Origin: Woeseiaceae bacterium
GTDB lineage: Bacteria; Pseudomonadota; Gammaproteobacteria; Steroidobacterales; Woeseiaceae
Length of the DNA: 64,000 nucleotides
Direction of reading: 5' to 3'
Assembly (NCBI GenBank): GCA_021773135.1
Contig: JAJFKP010000027.1
Span: 124,001 to 188,000 of the forward strand
Of the stretch, positions 33,708 through 42,866 are shown piece by piece. Positions within the stretch are counted from its first letter, which is position 1. Every line of letters starts with the position of its first letter. Below the pieces are notes generated by a model. The model did not search any database, was not told the DNA's origin, and saw only the letters and a list, made by a program, of their open reading frames with translations. A program made the position numbers and the translations under genes.

Positions 33708-34921
33708 GATTTTTCTCCGATTTCCGCCAGCACGTCGTTTGACAGCGTGATGAATATGCGAAAGCTCTCGTCGGCGGCCAGTTTTTCGTCGACCAGCATT
33801 TCGAACGCCGTATTTTGCAAGTCACGAACTTTGCTGACAATCTCACGCCGTTCGTCGTTTCCGGTGTCGCTCGTGACTGAGTTGCGCAGCTTGATCGTCT
33901 GTGAATAGAACGTATCAATGCGATTCTTCCTGCGCATTCGAAAAAGTCGCAATCCGCCGTAGCCGGCACTGACCAGCGCGATCATAATGGTCACGCCGAC
34001 TTCGGCGATACCGGAATAGCGTTCGTAGACTGATGGCGCGTCTCTTTGCAAATAGGCTTGCGCGCCTGGATGCAATACGAATGTAGAATTACTGGCGTCG
34101 AAGTCACCGGTCAGATTCTGAAACAAACCAGGCTGTTGCGCTGAGAGGGCCGGCTTCAATCGCACTAATTCGTTGACCAGGTCATAGATGACAGAGCTGT
34201 CCAAACCGCGTCTTGCCACAAGCAGCTTGTCGACGGCAAGCGTCAGGACGGGTTCCGGGGTGGCATCGCCATAGGTGCCGGCAGGGATGATGAAGGGCCG
34301 AAAGTAAGGGTTTAGAAGCGTCGCCGCGTCGACGATGGAACCTTTTCCTACACTTTCCGGCGAACCCATACTGATCAGACGCAACGAGGATATGCCCCGT
34401 GAAACACTGGTTTGAATCGGCACGAATACGACGATCACGTCCGGTCGTTCCCGATTCTCCACGAACGAAAATTCGTCGTCCTGCAGGTTGAGACGCCTTG
34501 TACTTTGCTCGAACATGACCCGTGACGCGGACCCCTCCGGCCCTGCAAACACAGTCGATCCCCTGATCAGGTCGGCCAGGCCTTCAAATTCTTTCTCACC
34601 TGTTTGCCCGATGTGCAGAACAGTGGGATACAACGGAATGACCGTCATGATTCCATCACGATAGGGCATGCTGTTTGAAATCAACGCGACATCTGCTGTG
34701 CCTGCAAGTAGTTCCTCGATAGCCGCTTCCTCTTGCATTCTGCTTTCCGTCAGATTGAGCTGAATTCTCGATTCGCGACTGAAGAGTTCGGTCAGACTAT
34801 CGGCAACATCCTGATCTATTGGCGAGGAGGGGTTGGCGAGGATCAACTCAACGTGGCCGCGCTCGCATCCGGCGGACAGGACTGACAGAAGCAGTAACGG
34901 AAGTACACTGTGCAATCGCAT
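33704..34921 (-). CDS. TAXI-type solute-binding lipoprotein with membrane anchor
   Basis: 405 residues. A lipobox (LSAGC) starts the mature protein, followed by a periplasmic binding domain of the TAXI/TRAP kind ('SRIQLNLTESRMQEEAAIEE', 'ADVALISNSMPYRDGIMTV', 'STVFAGPEGSASRVMFEQ'), then a membrane helix ('GIAEVGVTIMIALVSAGYGG') and a charged cytosolic tail. A TRAP permease gene is missing nearby, and the C-terminal helix and tail suggest a sensing or scaffold role instead of simple transport. ATG 34921 is preferred because GAGG lies 8 bases upstream and the signal starts there. Confidence 0.75.
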   Translation of the reverse strand: MRLHSVLPLLLLSVLSAGCERGHVELILANPSSPIDQDVADSLTELFSRESRIQLNLTESRMQEEAAIEELLAGTADVALISNSMPYRDGIMTVIPLYPTVLHIGQTGEKEFEGLADLIRGSTVFAGPEGSASRVMFEQSTRRLNLQDDEFSFVENRERPDVIVVFVPIQTSVSRGISSLRLISMGSPESVGKGSIVDAATLLNPYFRPFIIPAGTYGDATPEPVLTLAVDKLLVARRGLDSSVIYDLVNELVRLKPALSAQQPGLFQNLTGDFDASNSTFVLHPGAQAYLQRDAPSVYERYSGIAEVGVTIMIALVSAGYGGLRLFRMRRKNRIDTFYSQTIKLRNSVTSDTGNDERREIVSKVRDLQNTAFEMLVDEKLAADESFRIFITLSNDVLAEIGEKS

Positions 34922-35014
34922 GGGAAACGCCTCGATTCGTGTGCGATACAATCGGCCAATCACTCATACTACAGAAGTATTTATCCTTCAAACCATAAGC
35001 CTGCGGAGCATTAA

Positions 35015-35542
35015 TTGCTGGTTATCGTCGCTTCCCGTAATCCGGTCAAAATCGTTGCCGTCAGGCAGGCGTTCGGCGCGTATTTCGAACCCGGCCAGAT
35101 TGAAATTGAATCTGTTGATGTCGAATCAGGTGTCGGAGACCAGCCTCAGAACGATGCCGAAACCCGTCGTGGCGCAAGGAATCGCGCAAGTGCCGCGGCG
35201 GAAGTACAACCGGAGGCTGACTATTGCGTCGGTCTTGAAGGGGGCATCGAGACGATTGACGATCATTTGATGGCCTTCGCGTGGATGGCAATCCGAGCGC
35301 GAAACGGACGAATCAGCGAAGCACGCACGGTGACACTGCCGCTTCCGGATGCGATCCGCGACCTGGTTCGTGATGGTATGGAGCTGGGTGATGCCAACGA
35401 CAGGGTCTTTGCAACCAGCAACAGCAAGCAGAAGGGCGGCGCATTCGGCTTGCTGACGAATGGCCGGTACACCCGCGAGGGCGTCTATGCGCAGGCACTG
35501 ACGATCGCGCTGGTGCCCTTTGTCCACGAGCTGTATCCGTAA
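35015..35542 (+). CDS. yjjX: Inosine/xanthosine triphosphatase (YjjX family)
   Basis: 175 residues, the family's usual length. Seen are 'IVASRNPVKIVAVRQAF', 'VESGVGDQPQNDAETRRGA', 'DYCVGLEGGIE' and 'KGGAFGLLTNGRYTR'. It hydrolyses ITP and XTP, removing deaminated purine nucleotides from the pool. The start codon is TTG at 35015 with GGAG 7 bases upstream. It is divergent from the binding lipoprotein gene. Confidence 0.9.
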   Translation: MLVIVASRNPVKIVAVRQAFGAYFEPGQIEIESVDVESGVGDQPQNDAETRRGARNRASAAAEVQPEADYCVGLEGGIETIDDHLMAFAWMAIRARNGRISEARTVTLPLPDAIRDLVRDGMELGDANDRVFATSNSKQKGGAFGLLTNGRYTREGVYAQALTIALVPFVHELYP

Positions 35543-35659
35543 TCACCCGAAATCTAAGCAGTTTTTACTTCGCGTGCCGCTTGTAACGGCGCCGCTCCCG
35601 TCCGACAATAGTCACTCGGGTTTAGCCGGTCGCGTTGACGTCAGGCCGAGGGGAAAAAT

Positions 35660-37027
35660 ATGAATAAGATCAATACTATTCGTCATCCGGCGTTCACCGA
35701 CGACATACCGGTGGTGGCCGAATCTGACGTTGTCGTCGTTGGTGGTGGCTCGGCCGGCATCTCAGCCGCGGTCTCGGCTGCGCGTAACGGCAGTTCTGTG
35801 ACCGTTCTGGAACGCTATCATCATCTTGGCGGTATGGCCTCAGGTGGCATGGTGCTGGTGCTGGATGACATGGTTAACGGTCAGGAAATTGTCGTTTCCG
35901 GAATCGTCGATGAGTTTGTCCAGCGCATGAAGAAGGAAGGCATGGCGGTGGTGCCTCCCGAAGAAGACCGGTTTGCGAGTGAAGAGATGTGGCGCAAGTG
36001 GTCGCGTTGGGGCGTGCACGATTTTCATCAGGCACAAAGGCCGCAACCGATCGTCTATGCAGTGGCCTTCGACCCCGATGCCTGGAAGAGAACGTCACTC
36101 AATCTTGTGCGCGAGAACGACATCAACCTGCGCCTGCACAGCTGGTTCAGCGAAGCCATTGTAGAAGATGGCCTAATAAAGGGCGTTATCTGCCAGACAA
36201 AAACCGGTCGCGAAGCGATACTGGGCAACATCGTCATCGATACCAGCGGCGATCTCGACGTGGCCTGCAGTGCCGGTGCGGATTACGACCAGGGTCAGTA
36301 CATCGTTACCACCGTGTTTCGCCTGTCGAACGTTGATACCGATGAGGCGCTGCGATTCGAATACGAGGAGCCCGAGGCGTTCGCGAAGATCAATCGTGAA
36401 GCGCGCAGAATTATTGGCGGGGCTTGGGAGATGTGGTGGCTGAAGACACCGATCCCGGGCGTAGTCTGGTGCAACTGTCCACACATGCCGGGTTACGACG
36501 GCATCTCGGTCGGCGACCTGACGTCGGCCGAATACGAGGGCCGGGATCGCATGATGGGTCTCTTCGAATTCGTGCGCAAGAATTTACCCGGATTCGAGAA
36601 GTCGAACATGCTTGGCGGTGCCGAGCAGGTCGGTGTGCGCACGACCCGCATGCTTAAAGGCGAATACGTGGTCACGAAAGAGGATGTCGTCAACCGGCGC
36701 TACTTCAGTGACTCCGTCTGCCGCGGCCGCGACTATTACACGCCATACCGCGCTCTGCTGCCGAAAAAAGTCGAGCAACTGATCGTGGCCGGACGTCACT
36801 ATTCGGCAGAACCTGACGCCCAGAAGCGCTCGCGTGAAATTCCGCCCTGCATGGCGCAGGGTGAAGCGGCGGGAATTGCAGCGTCCCTTGCGCTGCAGGA
36901 AGACATCCTGATCCGCGACGTTGACGCCAGCAAAATTCAAAAACAGATGCGGGCGCAGGGTGCGGATCCTGGCGATATTCCATCGGCAAACGCGACCGGC
37001 CTGGATGATCAGGTCGTAAATGCATAA
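35660..37027 (+). CDS. FAD-dependent oxidoreductase
   Basis: 455 residues. The N-terminal dinucleotide fold 'DVVVVGGGSAGISAAVSAAR' binds FAD, followed by 'VLERYHHLGGMASGGMV'. 'VIDTSGDLDVACSAGADYD' and the C-terminal 'QLIVAGRHYSAEPDAQ' fit the FAD-dependent oxidoreductase (PF12831-like) group. GAGG lies about 8 bases before ATG 35660. It opens a six-gene plus-strand run with CoA-transferase and enoyl-CoA hydratase, so it probably oxidises or reduces an organic acid that is then handled as a CoA ester. The substrate is unknown. Confidence 0.8.
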   Translation: MNKINTIRHPAFTDDIPVVAESDVVVVGGGSAGISAAVSAARNGSSVTVLERYHHLGGMASGGMVLVLDDMVNGQEIVVSGIVDEFVQRMKKEGMAVVPPEEDRFASEEMWRKWSRWGVHDFHQAQRPQPIVYAVAFDPDAWKRTSLNLVRENDINLRLHSWFSEAIVEDGLIKGVICQTKTGREAILGNIVIDTSGDLDVACSAGADYDQGQYIVTTVFRLSNVDTDEALRFEYEEPEAFAKINREARRIIGGAWEMWWLKTPIPGVVWCNCPHMPGYDGISVGDLTSAEYEGRDRMMGLFEFVRKNLPGFEKSNMLGGAEQVGVRTTRMLKGEYVVTKEDVVNRRYFSDSVCRGRDYYTPYRALLPKKVEQLIVAGRHYSAEPDAQKRSREIPPCMAQGEAAGIAASLALQEDILIRDVDASKIQKQMRAQGADPGDIPSANATGLDDQVVNA

Positions 37028-37071
37028 TCAGACGTGCACATTGCGTCCGTAAGTCAGGAGAAGTTAAGAAA

Positions 37072-38244
37072 ATGTCCAAATCAGACGTGTTGCCACTGGA
37101 GGGCATCCGGGTTATTGATTTTACGCAGGTCATGATGGGGCCATCAGCGACGCAGATGCTGGGCGATTTCGGTGCTGACGTCATCAAGGTTGAAAACCCC
37201 AGGGGCGGCGATCTATCGCGAACGTCCTTCGGCGCTACTGACGAAGTGGGGTTGAACAATCCCATTTTTTGCAGCCTGAATCGCAACAAACGATCGCTGG
37301 CACTCGACCTGCGAGACGATGCCAACAAGGAGATCATTTACGAGCTGGTGCGCGATGCCGACGTCGTTATCAGCAATTTCAGGGCCGGCGTAATGGATAG
37401 ATTGGGCTTCGGCTATGACAGGCTCAGCGAAATCAACCCGAAGATCGTCTATGCCAGCGGCAGCGGTTATGGACCGGAAGGACCGTACGCGCACAAGGGC
37501 GGCCAGGATGTGCTCGCGCAGGCAATGAGCGGTGTGATGATGCGTCGTGCAGACGCGTCAGTCCCCATGTCGATTTATCCGACGACGCTCTGTGACTACA
37601 CCGCGGGCATGCATTTGGTCCAGGCCGTTCTGGCTGCACTGATTGGCGTCACCAGAACGGGTAAAGGACAGCGCATCGAGGTGTCCCTGTATAACTCGAT
37701 GATTGCGATGCAAATGCAGGAGGCAACGTGTCATCTGAATACGGGTAAAGAGATCAACTGGGCGGAGATGCCACTGACCGGCGTATTTGAAACAAGTGAT
37801 GGCGCCATCGTTCTCGTCGGCGCCTTTAAGGCGAATCCTCTGCAGGATATCTGCGCGGTGCTGGAGATTGAAGATCTCTCAGCAGACTATCCTGACCTGG
37901 ATGCACAACGAGCTAATAAGCCGTATTTGCAAGAGAGATTTGCTGCCGAATTCGCAAAAAACAAAACCGGCCACTGGATAGAGCGCCTCGAGAAGGCGGA
38001 TCTTCTTTGTGCGCCTGTCAAAGAACTTGCCGAAGTGCTGGAAGACGAACAAACGCACGTCAATGAGATGATCGTTGAATTCGAACACCCGCTTAACGGC
38101 AGTATGCAGGCAATAGCGTGTCCGATTCATTTCTCGTCTCTGGACTGCGGCGTGCGGCGGGTTCCGCCTCGACTCGGTGAACACAATGACGAGATTCTTG
38201 AGGAACTTGGTATTGCGATTCCGGCAAAGGCTGCGAACCCGTGA
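37072..38244 (+). CDS. Class III CoA-transferase (CaiB/BaiF family)
   Basis: 390 residues. Seen are 'GIRVIDFTQVMMGPSATQML', 'ADVIKVENPRGGDLSR', 'FCSLNRNKRSLALDL' and 'TTLCDYTAGMHLVQA', in which the aspartate is the residue acylated in the family mechanism. It moves CoA between carboxylic acids. AGGAG precedes the ATG by 9 bases. Its stop overlaps the hydratase start by 4 bases, so activation by CoA and hydration or dehydration are translationally coupled, as in carnitine-type pathways. Confidence 0.9.
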   Translation: MSKSDVLPLEGIRVIDFTQVMMGPSATQMLGDFGADVIKVENPRGGDLSRTSFGATDEVGLNNPIFCSLNRNKRSLALDLRDDANKEIIYELVRDADVVISNFRAGVMDRLGFGYDRLSEINPKIVYASGSGYGPEGPYAHKGGQDVLAQAMSGVMMRRADASVPMSIYPTTLCDYTAGMHLVQAVLAALIGVTRTGKGQRIEVSLYNSMIAMQMQEATCHLNTGKEINWAEMPLTGVFETSDGAIVLVGAFKANPLQDICAVLEIEDLSADYPDLDAQRANKPYLQERFAAEFAKNKTGHWIERLEKADLLCAPVKELAEVLEDEQTHVNEMIVEFEHPLNGSMQAIACPIHFSSLDCGVRRVPPRLGEHNDEILEELGIAIPAKAANP

Positions 38245-39020
38245 CGGTTACCTATAACGTTGAGGGTCACGTCGCTAGAGTAACGATCGAGCGGCCCGAT
38301 CGAAGAAACGCGGTCGACGAAGAAACCGCCGACTTACTGGAAGCGATCTGGCAACGTATTGAGGGCGATCCCGATGTGCGCGTGGTCGTGCTCACAGGCA
38401 GTGGTGACAAAGCGTTCTGTGCCGGTGCTGACCTGAAAGCAGGCGACGAAACAAAAACGGGCCTCGAGTATTGGGCCTCGGCCCGGCCCAATGGATTCGG
38501 CGGCCTGGCGACACGTAAGTCACTGCATGTTCCGGTCATTGCGCGCGTCAACGGCGTTGCCGTCGGGGGTGGATTCGAGCTGGTACTGGGTTGCGATATC
38601 GTCGTTGCGGCGGATCACGCCACGTTCGGCTTCCCGGAACCCAGGGTAGGGCGCATGCCACTCGATGGCGGCATGATACTTTTGCCACGGCTGATTCCGG
38701 AGAAGATTGCGATGGGGATGTTGCTGACCGGTGAGCGAATAACGGCAAACGAGGCGCAGTCTTACGGTCTGGTCAATTCCGTCGTACCTGCCGCTGAACT
38801 GGATAGCGCAATCAACACATGGGTGGCACACATACTTGAATGTGCACCGTTGTCGATTAAAGCAATAAAAGAGTGCGTCAAGGAAACTTCGGACCTGCCG
38901 ATCGAGGAGGCCTGGTCGAAAAGACTCCCTTCGCTGGTGGCAGCACTCGAATCCGAAGACTCGGAAGAAGGGCCGAGGGCGTTTCGGGAGAAGCGCAAGC
39001 CTGACTGGAAAGGCAGGTAG
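38241..39020 (+). CDS. Enoyl-CoA hydratase/isomerase (CaiD-like)
   Basis: 259-residue crotonase-fold enzyme. The oxyanion-hole segments 'DKAFCAGADLKAG' and 'GVAVGGGFELVLGCDIVVAA' and the glutamate in 'ATFGFPEPRVGRMP' are present. The GTG start at 38241 overlaps the CoA-transferase stop. It would hydrate or dehydrate the CoA ester formed by the preceding enzyme. Confidence 0.88.
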   Translation: MTVTYNVEGHVARVTIERPDRRNAVDEETADLLEAIWQRIEGDPDVRVVVLTGSGDKAFCAGADLKAGDETKTGLEYWASARPNGFGGLATRKSLHVPVIARVNGVAVGGGFELVLGCDIVVAADHATFGFPEPRVGRMPLDGGMILLPRLIPEKIAMGMLLTGERITANEAQSYGLVNSVVPAAELDSAINTWVAHILECAPLSIKAIKECVKETSDLPIEEAWSKRLPSLVAALESEDSEEGPRAFREKRKPDWKGR

Positions 39021-39045
39021 TTGCTTTGTTGCAGGCCGCCTCTAC

Positions 39046-39285
39046 GTGACCTACGTCATCATGTCTCCTTGCGTCGGTATCAAAGACGGTGCCTGCGTCG
39101 ACGTTTGTCCGGTTGATTGTATTCATGAGGGCGAGACGATGTTCTATATCGACCCGGTCGAGTGCATCGCCTGTGGTATTTGCGAAAGCATATGTCCAGT
39201 GGACGCTATTCGACCTTTAGAAGAAGTGCCGGACGATGAGAAAAGCTATATAGCGATCAATGCAGCTTTTTTCGCAAAGAAATAA
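39046..39285 (+). CDS. Ferredoxin, 3Fe-4S/4Fe-4S type
   Basis: 79 residues with two cysteine clusters: 'CVGIKDGACVDVCPVDCI' (a 7Fe-type first site) and 'CIACGICESICPVDAI' (4Fe-4S). It carries electrons at low potential. The start is GTG 39046, giving the common 'MTYVI' beginning. Its place after the hydratase suggests service to the FAD oxidoreductase of the operon; a role with the P450 at 55181 is possible but distant. Confidence 0.92.
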   Translation: MTYVIMSPCVGIKDGACVDVCPVDCIHEGETMFYIDPVECIACGICESICPVDAIRPLEEVPDDEKSYIAINAAFFAKK

Positions 39286-39352
39286 TAACAGCCACCCCGG
39301 GTGTAGCGAGCACCCTTTCATTATCTCAGCAACCACTGCAAGCAGATGACTA

Positions 39353-40762
39353 ATGACGATAGCCAGCGAGAATAATAACGGCGCCGAAGGCTCGGATGAC
39401 GCAATGTCTTATCCGAAGCCATCCTACGCCTGGTACGTCGTCGTGCTCATGATGTGCTTCTACGTGCTGTCCTTTATGGACCGGCAGATCATTGCTGTAT
39501 TGATCGAACCTATTAAAGCCGACCTGTCATTGTCGGACGTGCAGATCAGTCTACTCGGCGGCCTGTCATTTGTTCTGTTCTACTCGACAGCCGGCATTTT
39601 CGTTGGACGACTGGCAGATTCTCTGAACAGACCCCTCCTCATCGCAGCCGGTGTTTTCATCTGGAGCCTGACCACTGCTATCAGCGGACTGGCGGCGAAA
39701 TTCTGGCAGCTGCTGATTCTGAGAATGGGCGTCGGACTTGGCGAATCCGCGTTGCTACCATCAACCTTGTCGCTCCTCGCTGAATATTTTCCGCCGAATC
39801 GCCTCGCGACGCCAACCAGTGTCTTCTTGCTTGGCGCTCCGATCGGCATCGGCCTGTCATTTTCGCTGGGCGGACTGATCTATGGCGTCGCCGTGGAAAT
39901 CTCGAGCGCGCCCGACTGGCAAGAGGTCGCGCTGATAGGCGGCGCCGCGGCGTGGAAGCTGGTCCTGCTCTTCCTCGGCTTGTTGGGCATGGCAATGACC
40001 TTTCTGCTGGCGACCGTGCGCGAACCGCGAAACATGCGCCGTGACACAGCTGAAGCTGGCAAAAAGAGCAAAGCGAAGCTCGCGGATGCAGCGACACTCG
40101 GTGAAGTAAAAGCGTATGCGAGGGCAAACTGGCTGGCGATTGGGGCCCTGTATTTCGGCATGGCACTGATTTCGCTGGCGGCCTATTCACAGGGCTTCTG
40201 GGATATCACATTTCTGACACGAACCTATGGCTGGGACGCGGCAACCGGTGGTTTCTGGTATGGCATGGTGCAGCTGTTTGCCGGCCTGTCCGGAATGCTG
40301 TTCGGTGGGATCGTTGCGGACCGGTTAAGCAAGCGCGGCGTGCATGCCTCCAGCGTAATCATGGTCACCATCGGTGCCGGATTTGCGGTGCCGTTCAGCT
40401 TCATCTATCCCCTTGTCGGTTCGCCGACAGCTGCGTTGACCCTGATGATATTCGCCATTTTTGGCAGCAACATGGCCTTCGCCTGCGCCGCCTCGGCGGT
40501 GCAGCGTCTGTTCCCGGTTGCCATGTTGGGTCTTGCCGCCGGCATCTACTACTTTATTTCAAACGCCGTTGGTATAGGCATAGGGCCAACCCTGGTTGCC
40601 GGCATCACCGATTACGTGTTTGAAGATGCCAGCATGATTCGCTATTCGCTTTCTGCCGTGGGTGGCGGCTCGCGGTTATTGGCGTTTCTGTTATTCCTGG
40701 CTGGCCTGAAAGCTTATCGGGATTTAATGATCAGGCTTGAGGCGGACGCTGGTAAGTCATGA
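39353..40762 (+). CDS. MFS transporter (spinster-like)
   Basis: 469 residues with 12 likely membrane segments. 'FMDRQIIAVLIEPIKADLSLSD' in the first loop and 'RLADSLNRPLLIAAG' after helix 2 match the spinster-like MFS group common in catabolic operons. It likely imports the organic acid processed by the preceding genes. Its stop overlaps the next gene by 4 bases. Confidence 0.88.
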   Translation: MTIASENNNGAEGSDDAMSYPKPSYAWYVVVLMMCFYVLSFMDRQIIAVLIEPIKADLSLSDVQISLLGGLSFVLFYSTAGIFVGRLADSLNRPLLIAAGVFIWSLTTAISGLAAKFWQLLILRMGVGLGESALLPSTLSLLAEYFPPNRLATPTSVFLLGAPIGIGLSFSLGGLIYGVAVEISSAPDWQEVALIGGAAAWKLVLLFLGLLGMAMTFLLATVREPRNMRRDTAEAGKKSKAKLADAATLGEVKAYARANWLAIGALYFGMALISLAAYSQGFWDITFLTRTYGWDAATGGFWYGMVQLFAGLSGMLFGGIVADRLSKRGVHASSVIMVTIGAGFAVPFSFIYPLVGSPTAALTLMIFAIFGSNMAFACAASAVQRLFPVAMLGLAAGIYYFISNAVGIGIGPTLVAGITDYVFEDASMIRYSLSAVGGGSRLLAFLLFLAGLKAYRDLMIRLEADAGKS

Positions 40763-41319
40763 CCGTGATTATCAAAGACTTGATTGGCGACTATGCCGGA
40801 TTCTACGCGCAGCAAAGATCCAGGATGGCCGACCTGGAATTCGATATCGGGAATTATCCTCTAAGTCATATCGCATTCAGGGCGGCAACCGATACGGACT
40901 ACCTGCGGATTCGTGACGAGCTTGAAAAGAGCTGCGACGCCAATGTCGAAAACGAGTGGCGGGGACGCGCTATTTCGAAGCTGCAATTCCGCGAGCAGCT
41001 GGATCTTGGTGGCGGCGCCAACGTGGCTATGCTGGAGCTCATTCCACCACCCCACAAGCCCGGCCAGAAGATCGGTCTGGATCACGTTGCCGTGGTGCTG
41101 GGCGAACACATTGACCCTTTTGCGCAACGTTACCGCGAAATGCTGATCGGTGAGAATCAAAGCTCCCTGCCTTCGCCACCCTACCGCATCAGTTTCAAGG
41201 ACGGGTCATCGGTGAAGTTCTACCGAATCTCGCTAAAAGACCTTGTCATCGCGCAGGGTTTCAGCTTCGACGGTTTTTATCACGCGAGGGATGAGCAGGC
41301 TGATCCCGGTCAGTCGTAA
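40759..41319 (+). CDS. YecM-like (VOC-fold) protein
   Basis: 186 residues resembling Escherichia coli YecM, a VOC-fold protein of uncertain function: 'YPLSHIAFRAATDTDYLRIR', 'VAMLELIPPPHKPGQ', 'GLDHVAVVLGEHIDPFA' and 'ISFKDGSSVKFYRISLKDLV'. Histidines at the usual metal-ligand places are partly kept. It ends the operon and may act as an isomerase or lyase on the operon's substrate, which is inference. Its 3' end overlaps the convergent deaminase gene by 10 bases. Confidence 0.75.
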   Translation: MTVIIKDLIGDYAGFYAQQRSRMADLEFDIGNYPLSHIAFRAATDTDYLRIRDELEKSCDANVENEWRGRAISKLQFREQLDLGGGANVAMLELIPPPHKPGQKIGLDHVAVVLGEHIDPFAQRYREMLIGENQSSLPSPPYRISFKDGSSVKFYRISLKDLVIAQGFSFDGFYHARDEQADPGQS

Positions 41320-42866
41320 CGACTTTCAAACCTGGCGAAGCGCTCTTCAAGCGCCCACTGTGCCTGTGCTTTGTCGCTGTTTTGCAGAAATTGGCGGCAC
41401 GTCGAATCCTCTATCGGCACTTCCGGGTCTGCGCCTCTGCATTCACTGACCATCGTTGCCGGCATCGTTTGCAGGAACAGACTGTTCCCCGGGAGAAAGC
41501 TGCTGGCCAGACCATTGCGTGATATAGCCTTTAAATCCGGATAGGACAAATCGTAAGTTTCCACGGCGCGCTGGTATTCATAAGTGAGATCCACTCGCGA
41601 AACGCCTTCGTCATCCGTCGACAAGGTCAATGGCACGCCATAGCGTCGGTAGGTATCGAACGGATGATCGTCACCCGTGATTCCAAGGATAACGTCGCTA
41701 CTCGTCAGGCTGACTTCAACCGCGATATTACTGTCGGCCATGAATGTCATCAGTTGCGCCATGTTCGGGTCATAGCCGATGTCGGTGCCGTGACCAATCC
41801 GTCTCGCGCCGGCAATTTCAACCGCCTCGCGGACGTGCTTGCCCAGGTGATCGGGGGGCACCATGCCAATTGCCAGTTCGCCGGCATGCATCATTACGTT
41901 GCGCTTTTCCTCCGGCAGTGTGTCTGTAAGTCGCTTGACGATTTCCATCTGCCAGGTGAAATCCCGCAGTGATATCAGGTTGTCTTCGGGAGCAACAAAA
42001 CTCAGGCCGACATAGCGGGGGTCGGCTGCAATCAGGTTGACCGCCAGCACGGTTTGCGCCAGCACTTCGTCGCGCGGAAATGTTCGTATCACCTGTGCAA
42101 GATATCTAACGCTGACATCGCAGCCCAGATCGGCATCCTTCGTCTCACAGCGATGCGTTTCCCGCCACTGCGATTCCATATCATCCGTATCCTCGATGGC
42201 CTTCTGCAGGATAAGGCGTAACGCGGGATGATCGAGCAGCTCGCGGTTCGAACGAGCAACGTTTATGTCGCTGTGACGCTTCGCGAAATCTATAGCTTCG
42301 AACATGCCGTTGGATTGCATCATCTCGACATAATAGTTTTGCTGGCGTGCGGCACGTGCCGTCACTTTCGCGATGACATCGCCCTCGCGACCGGACATGC
42401 CGGTCTGAAACCGCGCGAATGTAGCAAAGAACTGATTGTGGCCCGACACCTCGCGCCGCTGGTAATTGCGCACGGACATTGCGTCAATGAGCTGGTTGAC
42501 GAGATCAGGGTCGTCGATAACCTCGCTTGCAAGGGGGCGATCGGCGCCGGCATCGCAAGGGGGTAGTCGTATCGAATGTGCCTTGAGGTCGATGCATTTG
42601 CCGTCTTCGGCCGCCCACAGCAGGAAGTATTCTGCGTAGACGTTGCCGCCCAGGTGCGTATGCAGATTGCCGCCCTTAGGCAAGCGGTACAGGAACTGTC
42701 TTAACGCAATCGGATCTTCCTGAATGCGCTCAAGTTCCGCAGCGGTGGACTGTTCGTCAGCCAGCGCCAGGCCAGATGAGAGAAGCAATGCCAGGTAGCT
42801 CAGTGCCGATATGACAGGTCTGGTGATATGGATCCTGATGGCAGATTCCTTCTTAGAAGTTTTCAT
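41310..42866 (-). CDS. Exported adenosine deaminase-family protein (ADGF-like)
   Basis: 518 residues with a signal peptide ending near 'GLALADE'. Zinc and catalytic motifs of adenosine deaminase are present: 'GNLHTHLGG', 'NVMMHAGELA', 'RRIGHGTDIGYD' and 'LTLSTDDEGVSR'. The added N-terminal region and export resemble extracellular ADGF/CECR1-type enzymes more than cytoplasmic Add. It would convert adenosine to inosine in the periplasm. Its start overlaps the stop of the PhyH gene by 4 bases (ATGA), so the two are co-translated. Confidence 0.88.
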   Translation of the reverse strand: MKTSKKESAIRIHITRPVISALSYLALLLSSGLALADEQSTAAELERIQEDPIALRQFLYRLPKGGNLHTHLGGNVYAEYFLLWAAEDGKCIDLKAHSIRLPPCDAGADRPLASEVIDDPDLVNQLIDAMSVRNYQRREVSGHNQFFATFARFQTGMSGREGDVIAKVTARAARQQNYYVEMMQSNGMFEAIDFAKRHSDINVARSNRELLDHPALRLILQKAIEDTDDMESQWRETHRCETKDADLGCDVSVRYLAQVIRTFPRDEVLAQTVLAVNLIAADPRYVGLSFVAPEDNLISLRDFTWQMEIVKRLTDTLPEEKRNVMMHAGELAIGMVPPDHLGKHVREAVEIAGARRIGHGTDIGYDPNMAQLMTFMADSNIAVEVSLTSSDVILGITGDDHPFDTYRRYGVPLTLSTDDEGVSRVDLTYEYQRAVETYDLSYPDLKAISRNGLASSFLPGNSLFLQTMPATMVSECRGADPEVPIEDSTCRQFLQNSDKAQAQWALEERFARFESRYD

